This document shows positions 8,556 to 18,542 of a DNA stretch of 38,555 nucleotides, piece after piece; position 1 is the stretch's first letter; each line of letters begins with the position of its first letter. Source of the stretch: Chloroflexota bacterium. GTDB lineage: Bacteria > Chloroflexota > Dehalococcoidia > Lucifugimonadales > GCA-2719675. The notes beneath the pieces were generated by a model. It was given only the letters and a program-made list of their open reading frames with translations, searched no databases and was not told where the DNA came from. The translations under genes were made by a program, and so were the position numbers. Location: contig PBID01000019.1 in assembly GCA_002719675.1 (NCBI GenBank), positions 1-38,555 on the forward strand, written 5' to 3'.

Positions 8556-9286
8556 CCTGCAACTCCTGATTTGAGTGATTCAGAATATATTTTTTTTAGA
8601 ATAGAAATTGAGGAAGGAGTTTTGGATAAAAGATTGATTATCTTCCCATTGTTAATTATTGCTATTTGAGTTTTGAGGTCTATAGATAATTCTATTTGAT
8701 GGGTTGAAATTATAATTGTTTTATTGTTAGAAGATTCTTGTTTCAAAAATTCTATTAGTACAATTTGAGATTCCATATCTAGATCAGATAAAGGTTCATC
8801 AAGGAGTAATATTTCAGGGTTATGTAAAAATGTTCGGATTAAAGTAGCTCTTTTTGTCAAACCTTTTGAAAGGGTGTGGATTGGTTTATCTAGATACTTT
8901 TTCATTTGAAATTTTTCGGATAAATATGAAATTCTTTTTTCAATATTTTCTACTCGAAATAAATTTCCAATGAATAAAAGATTTTCTTTAATTGTTAAAT
9001 CTTTATACAGAAAAGACTCATGGGATGTTAGTCCAATTTTGTTTCGAAGTAGTTGACTTTTTTTTACTGCATTTAGACCTTTTATTTCGAGGGATCCTGA
9101 ATCTGGGCTTAAGATTGTGGATATTATTTTGAATAGAGTTGTTTTGCCCGAGCCATTGGGGCCAATCAAAGTGATTAAATCGCCTTTGTAAATATTCAAT
9201 GACAAATTATTAATTGCTACTTTGTGATTGAAATATTTTGAGATATTGGATATCTTAATTTCTGGATTTTTATTCTTTGAAAGCAT
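8552..9286 (-). CDS. ccmA: ABC transporter ATP-binding protein, CcmA-like
   Basis: 244 residues. Walker A is GPNGSGKT (42-49), the signature is LSKGLTKR (137-144, a divergent LSGGQ as in CcmA), Walker B is ILLLDE (157-162) and the H-loop histidine is His194. The Q-loop region reads LTSHESFLYKDLT, the GHxxxLYxxLT pattern of CcmA rather than a plain glutamine Q-loop. It would energise CcmB in cytochrome c maturation at the inner face of the membrane. It overlaps ccmB by 4 nt. ATG 9286 lacks a convincing Shine-Dalgarno site. It is divergent from the class-III aminotransferase gene at 9433. Confidence 0.82.
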   Translation of the reverse strand: MLSKNKNPEIKISNISKYFNHKVAINNLSLNIYKGDLITLIGPNGSGKTTLFKIISTILSPDSGSLEIKGLNAVKKSQLLRNKIGLTSHESFLYKDLTIKENLLFIGNLFRVENIEKRISYLSEKFQMKKYLDKPIHTLSKGLTKRATLIRTFLHNPEILLLDEPLSDLDMESQIVLIEFLKQESSNNKTIIISTHQIELSIDLKTQIAIINNGKIINLLSKTPSSISILKKIYSESLKSGVAG

Positions 9287-9339
9287 ATTTTTTATTTAAT
9301 AGTTCAATTGATTAGATTAAGCTAAATATTGATCAAGTC

Positions 9340-9368
9340 TTGACACTATCATGTTAGCATGTTCAAAT
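9340..9368 (+). promoter_or_regulatory. Candidate sigma-70-type promoter for the class-III aminotransferase gene
   Basis: TTGACA (9340-9345) is a perfect -35 box. It is followed after 17 bp by TCAAAT (9363-9368), which matches TATAAT at four of six positions. Transcription would begin near 9375, leaving a leader of about 58 nt before the TTG start at 9433. The box lies in the 146-bp divergent spacer. A short CATG-TTAG-CATG repeat (9350-9361) sits between the hexamers. Confidence 0.45.
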
Positions 9369-9432
9369 TGTTTTTATCTGCTATTTATGTGTTGTTGATT
9401 GGTTTTATATTCAGATTTTAGGAGAGTTCAAT

Positions 9433-10761
9433 TTGGTTACCTCTATTGAAAAAAGATACATTGAAGAACATAAAAAATGTCAAGAAAATTATTCCCTTTC
9501 TAAATCTCTTTTCCCCAATGGAGTAACTCATGATTCTAGAAATTTGGAACCATTTCCTTATTATGTAGATAAGGCTTCAGGGGCATACAAATGGGATATA
9601 GATGGACAAAGAATTATTGATTACAGAGGGGGTCATGGAGCTTTGATTTTAGGTCATAGCCATCCAGTTGTGAATCAGGCTGTTTCTGATCAATTAGATA
9701 TTGGCACTCATTATGCTGCTTCTACTGATTTAGAAATTCGTTGGGCTAATTTAGTGAAAGAACTTATTCCTTGTTTTGATAAGATACGTTTTACTAGTTC
9801 AGGGACAGAAGCAACGTTGATGGCATTTAGAATGGTTCGAGCTTATTCAGGTAAAACAAAAATAATAAAATTCAAAAACCATTTTCATGGTTGGCATGAT
9901 TATGTTAGAAGTCATACTCAAGGTACTGGTGGAATTCCACAAGAAGTAATGGATACTATGATTACTTTACCTCATAATGATATTTCTGTGGTGGAAGATA
10001 CTTTAAGAAATAGTGATGATGTAGCCGCAATCATTATTGAACCTACCGGGGCACATATGGGTACTGACCCAGTAAATCCTCATTTTCTTAAACAGCTTCG
10101 AGATATTACGAATAGATATGGAGTGGTATTGATTTTTGATGAAGTTGTTACTGGCTTTAGAATTTCTAAAGGAGGAGCGCAGTCTTATTTTGATATAACT
10201 CCCGACGTGTGTACTTTAGCTAAAATTTTAGGTGGTGGATTGCCCGCTGGAGCAGTTACAGGTAAGAGTGAAATTATAGATATGATTCAGTTAAGTAATT
10301 CATCAGATTATAACAGAGTAGAGAGAGTTGGCCATAATGGTACTTTTAATGCAAATCCTCTTTCTGCTGCAGCTGGATGCGCAGCATTAGAATTAGTTTC
10401 TAGTAGTCCAGTCAATGAAATAGCAGACAAAAGGTCTCAGCAACTTAAAAATGGTCTAAATGATATTTTATCTAAGTTGGAAATACCAGGGTGTGCTAGT
10501 GGTATAGCTTCAGCTGTATTTCTTAGGTTAGGTGTTGAACATGAATGTGACAAAGCAATATGTATACTTTCTGAAGATGAACAAAATAAGATAGAAGATC
10601 CATTTTTAAGCCATCAAATGTGGCTTGAGATGTATAATCAAGGTATTGATGCTGGAACTAGATTTATTGTTAATTCTGTTTTGTCTGAATCTGATATTAA
10701 TCAAACTATTGAAGCTTCTGAAAAAGCATTAAGAAATATAAGACAAGAAGGAATTATTTAA
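9433..10761 (+). CDS. Class-III PLP aminotransferase, glutamate-1-semialdehyde aminomutase-like
   Basis: 442 residues. LGHSHP (73-78), SSGTEA (122-127), IIEPTG (201-206), FDEVVTGFR (235-243) and the PLP lysine in LAKILGGG (Lys264) are all in place, so the cofactor site is intact. Unlike the paralogue at 58-1380 it keeps the normal EP-x-x motif. It belongs to the broad GSAM-like group often labelled HemL. The N-terminal SPVRAF signature of true HemL is not evident (GVTHDSRNLEPFPYYV), so the substrate is uncertain. The start is TTG 9433, backed by AGGAGAG at 9420-9426 with 6-nt spacing; no in-frame ATG lies near. It has its own promoter-like sequence and converges on the ROK gene with only 10 bp between stops. 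Confidence 0.85.
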   Translation: MVTSIEKRYIEEHKKCQENYSLSKSLFPNGVTHDSRNLEPFPYYVDKASGAYKWDIDGQRIIDYRGGHGALILGHSHPVVNQAVSDQLDIGTHYAASTDLEIRWANLVKELIPCFDKIRFTSSGTEATLMAFRMVRAYSGKTKIIKFKNHFHGWHDYVRSHTQGTGGIPQEVMDTMITLPHNDISVVEDTLRNSDDVAAIIIEPTGAHMGTDPVNPHFLKQLRDITNRYGVVLIFDEVVTGFRISKGGAQSYFDITPDVCTLAKILGGGLPAGAVTGKSEIIDMIQLSNSSDYNRVERVGHNGTFNANPLSAAAGCAALELVSSSPVNEIADKRSQQLKNGLNDILSKLEIPGCASGIASAVFLRLGVEHECDKAICILSEDEQNKIEDPFLSHQMWLEMYNQGIDAGTRFIVNSVLSESDINQTIEASEKALRNIRQEGII

Positions 10762-10767
10762 ATAATT
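10752..10767. other. Perfect 16-nt AT palindrome spanning the aminotransferase stop codon
   Basis: AATTATTTAAATAATT is its own reverse complement and covers the TAA stop of the plus-strand gene, 5 nt before the stop of the convergent ROK gene. As RNA it would be a weak, loopless A/U stem without G-C pairs or a U-tract, so a terminator role is doubtful. Confidence 0.3.
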
Positions 10768-10771
10768 TAGC

Positions 10772-11635
10772 CTAATTCAAAATAGATTTGAGATATATTG
10801 CATTTCCTAACAAGGCTCCATCAATTCCGTGCTTAGCTAAAGACATATTTTTTATTTTTTTTAGTTTGGCAATAACATCTTTGTCGGAGGCTAAAAAGAC
10901 TTTGTTAATAAAATCTTTTGTCTTTAATGCTACTCCACCACCTATAATCAAAGCATCAGGGTCATATAAGTTGATGATATTACAGAATCCTAATCCAATC
11001 ATTTTAAAAATTTCCACAGGAATTTCTAAGGTATGATTTTTGGTGATTTGTTGTATTTTTTGTCCAGAAGCATACATTTCTAAACATCCCGTATTTCCGC
11101 ATGGACATTTAGATCCATTTGCATCAATTGTTGTGTGGCCTATTTCTCCTGCTTTTCCACTAGAACCTGAATAAAGATTTCCATTAATAACTAATCCCCC
11201 TCCAATTCCAGTGCCTATATTTATGAAGAAGACGTTAGAAAATTTTTTTCCACTTCCTGAGAAACTTTCAGATATCGCGTAAGAGTTGGCATCGTTTAGC
11301 ACAATAGTTGGTGTCGAAAATTTTTCTTGGATTTTTGCTTTCAGATTTATTCCGGAAATTGTGTTTTTTACATTGATGATTTCTCCGATTTTATTAGTGG
11401 ATTCGTCTACTATTCCTGGCACAGAAATTCCAATTCCAGAAATTGATTTATTTCTTATTTTTTCAGATATTAGTGAATAAAAACTTTGTACGGAAAAAGT
11501 GAGATTTTCAGGATCTAAATATTTGTTATTATGAGTTTTTAGAATGCTTCTATCCTCTAAGCTACCAGATTCGTTATATAATGCTGATAGCAAATAAGTG
11601 CCACCCAAATCAATTGTTAAAATATATTTTTTCAT
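10772..11635 (-). CDS. ROK family sugar kinase (glucokinase-like)
   Basis: 287 residues, slightly short for the family. The phosphate-1 motif DLGGTY is at 9-14, the catalytic base is Asp115 in VLNDAN, GTGIGGG is at 141-147, and the ROK zinc site is His167 (GEIGH) with Cys177, Cys179 and Cys184 in the CxCGxxGC arrangement. There is no N-terminal helix-turn-helix, so it is a kinase, not a ROK repressor. Likely substrates are glucose or another hexose/N-acetylhexosamine; sequence does not decide. It is transcribed alone on the minus strand, divergent from the dehydrogenase at 11726 and convergent with the aminotransferase at 9433. Confidence 0.88.
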   Translation of the reverse strand: MKKYILTIDLGGTYLLSALYNESGSLEDRSILKTHNNKYLDPENLTFSVQSFYSLISEKIRNKSISGIGISVPGIVDESTNKIGEIINVKNTISGINLKAKIQEKFSTPTIVLNDANSYAISESFSGSGKKFSNVFFINIGTGIGGGLVINGNLYSGSSGKAGEIGHTTIDANGSKCPCGNTGCLEMYASGQKIQQITKNHTLEIPVEIFKMIGLGFCNIINLYDPDALIIGGGVALKTKDFINKVFLASDKDVIAKLKKIKNMSLAKHGIDGALLGNAIYLKSILN

Positions 11636-11659
11636 TCACTAGGATTTTATAGAATTAAT

Positions 11660-11687
11660 TTGGATGTATTATATCACCTGTTATTAT
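11660..11687 (+). promoter_or_regulatory. Candidate extended -10 promoter for the dehydrogenase gene
   Basis: TGTTATTAT (11679-11687) is an extended -10 (TGn plus TATTAT). A weak -35, TTGGAT, lies at 11660-11665, 16 bp upstream. Start of transcription near 11694 gives a leader of about 32 nt that contains GGAGAG, supporting translation from ATG 11726 rather than 11714. Confidence 0.35.
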
Positions 11688-11725
11688 GGGGGTAATTTAT
11701 TTTAAATTAGAAAATGGAGAGATTA

Positions 11726-12658
11726 ATGCTCGAGAATAATTGTATTCGAATCAAGTCAGTTGCAGTAATTGGAGGAGGTTTGATGGGGCATGGAATTGCT
11801 CAAGATTTTGCAACATCAGGTATACCTGTGAAATTGTGGGATACTTCTGAAGAAAAGTTAACGATTTCAATAGAAAATATTAAAAAAAATATGCATTTTT
11901 TAGGACAAAATGATTTGATAGATGATGTGGTTGAATTAATAACTCCTGTTTCAGTTTTTGAAAAAGCTGTTACGGGATCTGAATTGGTCATCGAAGTGAT
12001 CAAAGAAGATTTGCCAACTAAACTTGATTTATTCAAAAAAATTGAAAAAATTGTGCCAGATGATATTATTTTAGCAAGTAACACATCAACTTTTATTCCT
12101 TCTTTATTTGCTGATGTTTTACGTGCGCCAGAAAGAATGTTGATTACTCACTATTTTAATCCTCCATATATAGTTCCTTTAGTTGAAGTTGTTAAATCTG
12201 ATTATACATCTCAAGCAATTGTAAATAAGGTTGTAGATTTATTGAAATTTTGTAAAAAAACTCCTGTAGTTTTAGATAAAGAGATCCCGGGATTCGTAGC
12301 TAATAGATTGCAGGCAGCTTTGCTAAGGGAATCAATTTCTCTTGTTAATTCAGGGGTGGCAAACTATGAACAGATTGATCAGATAGTTAGAAATAGTTTT
12401 GGAAGGAGATTATCTTTTGCTGGTCCATTTCAAATTTCTGATGCTGCAGGTTGGGATGTGATAAGTAAAATCGCTGAAATAGTATGGTTTGATTTAGACA
12501 ATTCCAAAAAGCTTCCAAAATCAATTGTTGATTTGATTAATTCTGGAAATTTAGGTGTCAAAACTGGAGTAGGTGTATATGATTGGGACGAAAAATCTTC
12601 TGATGATTTCAAAGATATGTTGCTAAGAGGTTTAATCAAAATCAATAAAAGAATTTGA
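11726..12658 (+). CDS. 3-hydroxyacyl-CoA dehydrogenase family protein
   Basis: 310 residues, the length of single-function 3-hydroxybutyryl-CoA dehydrogenases. The NAD site is GGGLMG (16-21), followed by the acidic residue after the second strand (LWDTS). The catalytic pair is His142 in THYFNPP and Glu154 in VEVV, and a C-terminal helical 3HCDH domain follows (GFVANRLQAALLRE). It would oxidise an L-3-hydroxyacyl-CoA or a related 3-hydroxy acid with NAD+. The family also contains gulonate 3-dehydrogenase-like and carnitine dehydrogenase-like members, so the substrate is open. ATG 11726 is chosen over ATG 11714 because GGAGAG (11716-11721) precedes it at 4 nt. No thiolase or crotonase is next to it; the class-V aminotransferase follows on the same strand after 119 bp. 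Confidence 0.85.
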   Translation: MLENNCIRIKSVAVIGGGLMGHGIAQDFATSGIPVKLWDTSEEKLTISIENIKKNMHFLGQNDLIDDVVELITPVSVFEKAVTGSELVIEVIKEDLPTKLDLFKKIEKIVPDDIILASNTSTFIPSLFADVLRAPERMLITHYFNPPYIVPLVEVVKSDYTSQAIVNKVVDLLKFCKKTPVVLDKEIPGFVANRLQAALLRESISLVNSGVANYEQIDQIVRNSFGRRLSFAGPFQISDAAGWDVISKIAEIVWFDLDNSKKLPKSIVDLINSGNLGVKTGVGVYDWDEKSSDDFKDMLLRGLIKINKRI

Positions 12659-12777
12659 ATAATTGTTTCTAGATAATTTTTCTGATAAGCTAAATTTTTA
12701 AACTGAGATTTTAATATGATGTTTGAAACGATTATTTTACCCATATTTTTCATAATTGTTTAGGAGAATAAATCGAT

Positions 12778-13851
12778 ATGAATTTGAGAATTCCTGGCCC
12801 TATTCCTGTACCTGAAGACATCCTTGAAGCTATGTCAACTCCTATGATAAATCATAGAGGAGCTGAATTTAAGGATATGTTATTTCGTACTACCGAAGGA
12901 TTAAAATCTGTCTTCGGCACTAAAGATTCTGTATATATTTTAACTGGATCTGGTACAGGTGCTATGGAAACTGCGATAGTAAACACTTTGTCCAGGGAGG
13001 ATAAAGTATTATCAATTTCTATCGGGACTTTTGGAGATAGATTTGGTGAAATTGCGAAAATATATGGTGCGGATGTTGTGTATTTAAAATGTTTACCTGG
13101 AACTGCTGTTGAAGCTAATCAAATTCGGGATTGTTTAGATAAACATCCTTCTATAAAGGCTGTTTTAGTAACTCATAATGAAACTTCTACAGGAGTTGCA
13201 AATGATCTCGAAGAAATCAGTAAAGTGGTTAAAAAAGAATATGAAAATAAATTACTTCTAGTGGACGGAATTAGTAGTGTTGCATCTTTACCGACATATA
13301 TGGATTTATGGAGATGTGATGTTATAAGTACTGCTTCTCAAAAAGGATGGATGTTACCACCAGGTTTGGCATTTGTAAGTTTTAGTGATTTTGCTATTGA
13401 ATCATATAAGAACTCTGATATGCCAAAATTTTATTTTGATATTGGACAATATGAAAAATATTTTAAAATGGGGCAACCACCTTGGACCCCTGCAGTTTCC
13501 TTGATGTTTGCACTTGATTTAGCATTGGAACAAATATTAAAAGAAGGTATAGAAAATGTATATTCAAGGCATAAAGAAATTGGTGAATTTACACGTGATC
13601 AAGTTCGAAAAATAGGGTTTTCTATTCTTCCAGAAGAAAAAGTAGCGTCGAATACAGTTACTGCGGTGAATGTTCCAGATGGATATCAAGCAGGAGAATT
13701 GATTGCATTTATGAAAAATAATTACGATATTGTACTGGCTGCAGGCCAAGGTGAATTAAAAGAAAAGATTATTAGAATTGGCCATATGGGTAAGACAACT
13801 CATGATGATATCAAACCGGTAATTGAAGGATTGTCAAACTTTATTTCTTAG
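12778..13851 (+). CDS. Class-V PLP aminotransferase (serine-pyruvate / alanine-glyoxylate type)
   Basis: 357 residues. It opens with RIPGPIPVPEDIL, the hallmark N-terminus of the alanine-glyoxylate/serine-pyruvate/phosphoserine-like group. GSGTGAMETA (57-66) binds cofactor phosphate, VDGISSVAS (162-170) holds the PLP-ring Asp, and Lys189 in ASQKGW forms the Schiff base. Likely reactions are transamination of serine, alanine or aspartate with pyruvate or glyoxylate; the precise pair is not readable. AGGAGA about 9 nt upstream supports ATG 12778. It converges with ftsH (24-bp gap). In principle it could connect glycine/serine metabolism with the demethylating dehydrogenase and GcvT functions elsewhere in the window. 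Confidence 0.87.
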   Translation: MNLRIPGPIPVPEDILEAMSTPMINHRGAEFKDMLFRTTEGLKSVFGTKDSVYILTGSGTGAMETAIVNTLSREDKVLSISIGTFGDRFGEIAKIYGADVVYLKCLPGTAVEANQIRDCLDKHPSIKAVLVTHNETSTGVANDLEEISKVVKKEYENKLLLVDGISSVASLPTYMDLWRCDVISTASQKGWMLPPGLAFVSFSDFAIESYKNSDMPKFYFDIGQYEKYFKMGQPPWTPAVSLMFALDLALEQILKEGIENVYSRHKEIGEFTRDQVRKIGFSILPEEKVASNTVTAVNVPDGYQAGELIAFMKNNYDIVLAAGQGELKEKIIRIGHMGKTTHDDIKPVIEGLSNFIS

Positions 13852-13875
13852 TTCGTCTTGTGCTAATAATCAAAT

Positions 13876-15714
13876 CTAAGTTGAAGGTTGTCGTTTTTTT
13901 CTAATTGGTGCATTGAATAGATTTTCTAACATTGATCCTTCTAATGTCTCATGTTCCATTAAATGCTCAGCAATTTGTTTTAACTTGGATTTATTTTTAG
14001 TTAACAAAGTTTTAGCAGTAGAATATGCTTCTTCAAGAAGAGATTTAACTTCTTTGTCAATTGTTTCAGCAACTTGGTCGCTGTAGTCTCTTGTTTCGGA
14101 AATTTCTTTTCCTAGGAAAACCATGTCCTCTCTTTTGCCAAATGTTCGGGGACCTAATTTATCACTCATTCCATATTTGGTAACCATGGCTCTGGCAGTT
14201 TCAGTAGCTTGATTTAAGTCGTTGCTAGCTCCGGTTGTCATTTCACCAAACTTTATTTCTTCAGCTGCCCTTCCACCCATCGCGAATGCCATTCTTTCTT
14301 TGAATTGCTGTACAGACCATAGAGATCTGTCTTCTTCAGGTAATGATTTTGTATATCCTCCAGCATGTCCTCTTGAAACAATAGTTACTTTGGACACTTT
14401 ATCAGTGTTAGGTAACAAAAATCCTACAAGAGCATGACCAGCTTCGTGATAAGCAGTAATTTTTTTCTCTCTAGAACTTATGACTTTTGATTTTCTCGCT
14501 GGCCCCATCATTACTCGATCAACTGATTCATTGAATTCGTCTGCAGATATACTTTTTTGATTTTTTCTAGCAGCTAGAATTGCAGATTCATTTACTAAAT
14601 TTGCAAGATCTGCGCCACTAAATCCGGGAGTTTGTTTAGAGACATATTCTAGGTCAACTCCTTTAGAAATTGGTTTTCCTTTCGAATGTACTTCGAGTAT
14701 TTGGACTCGTCCTTTAACATCTGGAATGTCTATAGTTACTTTTCTATCAAATCTCCCAGGTCTTAATAGTGCTGGATCTAGAATATCAGGTCGGTTAGTT
14801 GCAGCAATTACAATTATGTTGGTTTTTGTGTCAAAGCCATCCATTTCAACTAATATTTGATTAAGTGTTTGTTCTCGTTCATCATGGCCTCCACCTAGCC
14901 CAGCTCCACGATGCCGACCTACAGCATCAATTTCATCAACAAAGACTATACAAGGAGAATGTTTTTTTGCCTGATTAAATAGGTCACGCACTCTAGACGC
15001 CCCAACACCAACAAACATTTCAACGAATTCACTTCCACTAATTGAGAAAAATGGGACTTCAGCTTCCCCAGCAACGGCTTTAGCAAGTAATGTTTTACCT
15101 GTACCAGGAGGACCTACTAAAAGAACGCCTCTAGGTATTCTTGCACCTAAACTTAAAAATCTATCTGGAAATTTAAGGAATTCAACAACTTCTTGTAATT
15201 CTTCTTTGGCTTCTTCAACCCCAGCGACGTCATGGAAATTAACTTCAGGCTGATTCCCAACTCGCATTCTTGCCTTGCTTTTGCCAAAACTGAAAGTTTG
15301 ATTTGAACTTCCCTGAGCTTGTCGAAACATAAAAAGCAGTACGGCTCCTAGAAATATCAATGGCAGGAAATTTAAAAAGATACCTATAATACTGGTTAAT
15401 CCACTTGCACCTTTTACTGTCACTTGCAAATCACTAGTTAGTGGATCAACTCCATTGTTATAAAGTGATTCTACTACACTTGCTCCTTGTTCTTTTCTAG
15501 ATGTAAATGTTTGATCGTCCTTACCAATTATTTTCAGACGATCTCCATTGACTTCTATGGACTGTAGCGAACCTTTTTTAGCCATTTTGACCACTTGGCT
15601 AAATGGGATCTCAGTTTTAAATTTACTTTCTGAAGAGAAAGTTATAAAAACTGTAATAAGTGTGATACCTATTAGTAAGTAAAGGAGTGATTTTTTTTGT
15701 AAATTAAAATTCAT
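13876..15714 (-). CDS. ftsH: ATP-dependent zinc metalloprotease FtsH
   Basis: 612 residues, standard length. Two membrane helices (about 9-26 and 107-130) flank a small extracytoplasmic domain. The AAA module has Walker A GPPGTGKT (201-208), Walker B IVFVDE (256-261) and a second region of homology with the arginine finger (about 303-323). The zinc-protease motif is HEAGH (423-427). FtsH forms a membrane hexamer that degrades misfolded membrane proteins and short-lived regulators. ATG 15714 is the natural start and gives the expected short cytoplasmic N-terminus, though no strong Shine-Dalgarno site is seen. It is divergent from the M16 peptidase gene, so two protein-quality or processing proteases share one intergenic region. 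Confidence 0.98.
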   Translation of the reverse strand: MNFNLQKKSLLYLLIGITLITVFITFSSESKFKTEIPFSQVVKMAKKGSLQSIEVNGDRLKIIGKDDQTFTSRKEQGASVVESLYNNGVDPLTSDLQVTVKGASGLTSIIGIFLNFLPLIFLGAVLLFMFRQAQGSSNQTFSFGKSKARMRVGNQPEVNFHDVAGVEEAKEELQEVVEFLKFPDRFLSLGARIPRGVLLVGPPGTGKTLLAKAVAGEAEVPFFSISGSEFVEMFVGVGASRVRDLFNQAKKHSPCIVFVDEIDAVGRHRGAGLGGGHDEREQTLNQILVEMDGFDTKTNIIVIAATNRPDILDPALLRPGRFDRKVTIDIPDVKGRVQILEVHSKGKPISKGVDLEYVSKQTPGFSGADLANLVNESAILAARKNQKSISADEFNESVDRVMMGPARKSKVISSREKKITAYHEAGHALVGFLLPNTDKVSKVTIVSRGHAGGYTKSLPEEDRSLWSVQQFKERMAFAMGGRAAEEIKFGEMTTGASNDLNQATETARAMVTKYGMSDKLGPRTFGKREDMVFLGKEISETRDYSDQVAETIDKEVKSLLEEAYSTAKTLLTKNKSKLKQIAEHLMEHETLEGSMLENLFNAPIRKKRQPST

Positions 15715-15789
15715 TAAATTATTTTCATTACTATTAAATTAGAATATATTATTAATAATTGAATTGACTATATTATTTTATCAGTTAGT

Positions 15790-15798
15790 TGTTATAAA
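15790..15798 (+). promoter_or_regulatory. Candidate extended -10 promoter for the M16 peptidase gene
   Basis: TGTTATAAA gives TGn plus TATAAA (five of six to consensus). No good -35 is present at the normal distance, which is acceptable for an extended -10 promoter. The leader would be about 62 nt, ending in AGGAGA. Confidence 0.35.
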
Positions 15799-15866
15799 TT
15801 AAATAGTTTAATGAATTAATTTATGTAGACAAATAATGATTAAAATTTGTTTCTAGGAGAAAGTTA

Positions 15867-18521
15867 TTGCCTCAAGTAGAATTTAAAAAATTAATTTTAA
15901 GTAATGGTTTGGAAGTTATAATCCATCAAGATCATTCTTTGCCAATAGTTGCAGTGAATGTTTGGTATCATGTCGGATCTAAAAATGAACGAGTTGGCAG
16001 GACTGGTTTTGCGCATTTATTTGAACATATGATGTTTGAAGGATCAAAAAATCATAATGCTAGTCATTTTGAACCATTGCAAAAGATCGGAGCTTCTTTA
16101 AATGGCTCTACAAATTCAGATGCAACAAACTACTGGGAAGATGTTCCATCAAATGGTTTAGATTTAGCTTTGTGGCTTGAATCTGACAGAATGGGGTTTT
16201 TGTTAGATACAGTTGATCAAAAACGCTTAGATATTCAAAGAGATGTGGTTAAAAATGAGAGGCGACAAAGTTATGAAAATGTTCCATATGGAAAGTCACA
16301 TTTAGAAATATTGCCTTTGCTTTTCCCTTTGCCGCATCCTTATAATTGGCCTACTATTGGTTATCAGGAAGATCTAGAAGCTGCTTCTATTTCAGACATA
16401 CATGATTTTTTTAAAAAGTTTTATTCTCCGTCTAATGCAAGTTTAGCTATAGTTGGTGATGTTGATTTAAAACAAACTGAAGAATTAGTCAATGTTTATT
16501 TTAGTGATTTGCCTAGTGTGAATAAGCCAGATTTAATGAAACGTTTTGATTCGCCATTGAACAGCAACATACAAGTTGAAATATTTGATAAAGTACAATT
16601 TCCAAGGGTTTACATTACTTGGCCTGCAGCTCCAATTTTTACTCAAGAAGAAGCATCACTTGAAATATTGTCGAATATCTTAGGAAGTGGTAGAAGTTCT
16701 ATATTACACAGGGATTTGGTTTATGATAAAAAAATATCATCATCAATTTCCTGTTGGAATTATGGCCAAGAAATTGCAAGCGAATTTGGTATTCAAAGTA
16801 CAATTTCTTCAGGATCTAACATTCAGGAAAATATTAACGAAATTCAGAAGAAACTTGAATTTATTGCTTCTGGTGGATTAAATGAGAAAGATTTGATACG
16901 AGTAAAAAATTTAATGGAGACCGAATTTTTTACAGATCTTCAGAATTTTGGTGGATTTAATGGTAGAGCAGATCAACTAAACTATTTCAATGTGATGGCT
17001 GGTGATCCATCTTGTATCAATTCCGATTTTAATAGATACATTAACGTTACTTTGGAAGATGTTAAAAAAGTAGCTGAAGATTTATTGGATAGCCCTAGGG
17101 TTGAATTATCAGTTTTGAATGAAAAAGAATTTAAATCTTCCAAATCAACCTCTATTGATCGCACTCAGATGCCTAAATCTGAAGGAATCAAAAAATTTAT
17201 TCCTGAGATACCTCAGCTAAAAAAACTGGAATCAGAAGTTGGATTACTTTTAGCAAAAAGAAAATTTTCCGAAATTGTTTCAATTGCTACTGTAATAAAA
17301 GATGGATCAAATTCTGAGACAGGGGGGGTTTTTGGATTATCAAATTTGATAGGGAAAATGCTTTCCGAAGGTACAGTGTCCCGTTCAAGTAAAGAAATTT
17401 CTGATCAAATTGAATTTTTAGGTGCTGGTTTGAACGTAAATGTTGGTCGTGAACATATCACTATTTCAACTGAAGTTGCAAAACCTAGATGGGTTGATGT
17501 TTTTGATATCATGTCTGATATTGTAATGAATCCTAAATTTTCAGACGATGAGTTAGTTCGGATTAAAGATTTGGAATTAACGAAGATTAGAAGGGCTGAA
17601 GAGAATCCTAGTTTTGTTGCTTCAAGAATTGTCAGAGGGATACTTTTTAAAGATTTTGAAGGCTTAGCTAATCCTATTTTTGGAGACAAGTCAACTTTGG
17701 AAACTATCTCTACAGAACATTTAAGATCTAGATACCAAGAAATACTTTATCCTCAGAATATATCTTTGTTGTTTGTTGGAGATATCGATGGGGGCCAAAT
17801 CGATAGTAAATGTAAATGGAATTTACAAGGACCCCCAGGATCCTCAAGTCATATGGATCTTAGTTATGAAGATTTGGACCTAAACAAAACAAAAATATTT
17901 TTAATTGATAAGCCAGATGCACCACAGTCAGTAATAAGAATTGGAATCCCAACCATTTCTAGAAATCATGAGGATTTTTTCTCTCTAACGCTAGTGAATT
18001 TTATTCTTGGAGGACAATTTATTTCTAGATTAAATATGAACCTAAGAGATGACAAAGGCTATACATATGGATATTCTTCAAATATTGATTGGTCTTTTTT
18101 GGCTCCATCATTGATTTATATTGGAGGTGCAGTAGAGACTAAAGTGACATCACAGGCAATCTTTGAAACTTTAAAAGAAATTGATGATATAAAAAATAAT
18201 AGATTGATTTCTGAAAAAGAATTTTTTGATGCGAAACAAAGTATTAATAAGGGATTTTCTTCTGGTTTTGCAACAAATGATCAAATAATTCAAAAGTTAC
18301 ATAATATTTCACTTTTTGGTTTGCAAGAAGATTATTATGTCAATTTTCTAGATAAATTTAATAGTCTTTCTCTAGAAGATATTCAAAAATCTGCATTGAA
18401 ATATATTGATCATTCCAGTATCCCAATAGTTATTGTGGGTGATGTAAAGAAAATCAAAAAAGATTTACAATCTATAGGCTACGATATAGAACATTTAGAT
18501 AATCAAGGTAATTTTTTGTAG
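15867..18521 (+). CDS. M16 family zinc metallopeptidase, two tandem domains
   Basis: 884 residues made of two M16 repeats. The first carries the inverted zinc motif HLFEH (His50, catalytic Glu53, His54) and the distal ligand Glu131, at the family spacing of 77 residues after the second histidine. The second repeat lacks the zinc motif but keeps the arginine/tyrosine signature (Arg727, Tyr732, Tyr734 in LRDDKGYTYGY), as in the non-catalytic partner of two-chain processing peptidases. So active and inactive halves are fused in one chain. No signal peptide is visible, implying a cytosolic or leaderless enzyme. The start is TTG 15867 with AGGAGA (15855-15860) 6 nt upstream. The sialidase-like gene follows after 21 nt and is probably co-transcribed. 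Confidence 0.92.
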   Translation: MPQVEFKKLILSNGLEVIIHQDHSLPIVAVNVWYHVGSKNERVGRTGFAHLFEHMMFEGSKNHNASHFEPLQKIGASLNGSTNSDATNYWEDVPSNGLDLALWLESDRMGFLLDTVDQKRLDIQRDVVKNERRQSYENVPYGKSHLEILPLLFPLPHPYNWPTIGYQEDLEAASISDIHDFFKKFYSPSNASLAIVGDVDLKQTEELVNVYFSDLPSVNKPDLMKRFDSPLNSNIQVEIFDKVQFPRVYITWPAAPIFTQEEASLEILSNILGSGRSSILHRDLVYDKKISSSISCWNYGQEIASEFGIQSTISSGSNIQENINEIQKKLEFIASGGLNEKDLIRVKNLMETEFFTDLQNFGGFNGRADQLNYFNVMAGDPSCINSDFNRYINVTLEDVKKVAEDLLDSPRVELSVLNEKEFKSSKSTSIDRTQMPKSEGIKKFIPEIPQLKKLESEVGLLLAKRKFSEIVSIATVIKDGSNSETGGVFGLSNLIGKMLSEGTVSRSSKEISDQIEFLGAGLNVNVGREHITISTEVAKPRWVDVFDIMSDIVMNPKFSDDELVRIKDLELTKIRRAEENPSFVASRIVRGILFKDFEGLANPIFGDKSTLETISTEHLRSRYQEILYPQNISLLFVGDIDGGQIDSKCKWNLQGPPGSSSHMDLSYEDLDLNKTKIFLIDKPDAPQSVIRIGIPTISRNHEDFFSLTLVNFILGGQFISRLNMNLRDDKGYTYGYSSNIDWSFLAPSLIYIGGAVETKVTSQAIFETLKEIDDIKNNRLISEKEFFDAKQSINKGFSSGFATNDQIIQKLHNISLFGLQEDYYVNFLDKFNSLSLEDIQKSALKYIDHSSIPIVIVGDVKKIKKDLQSIGYDIEHLDNQGNFL

Positions 18522-18542
18522 TTATGTATTTGGAGGAAATTT

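Noticed and set aside
12430-12753. Minus-strand open frame of 107 codons under the dehydrogenase gene
   Set aside because: It is a shadow of the conserved dehydrogenase frame, with no family motif and no Shine-Dalgarno site.
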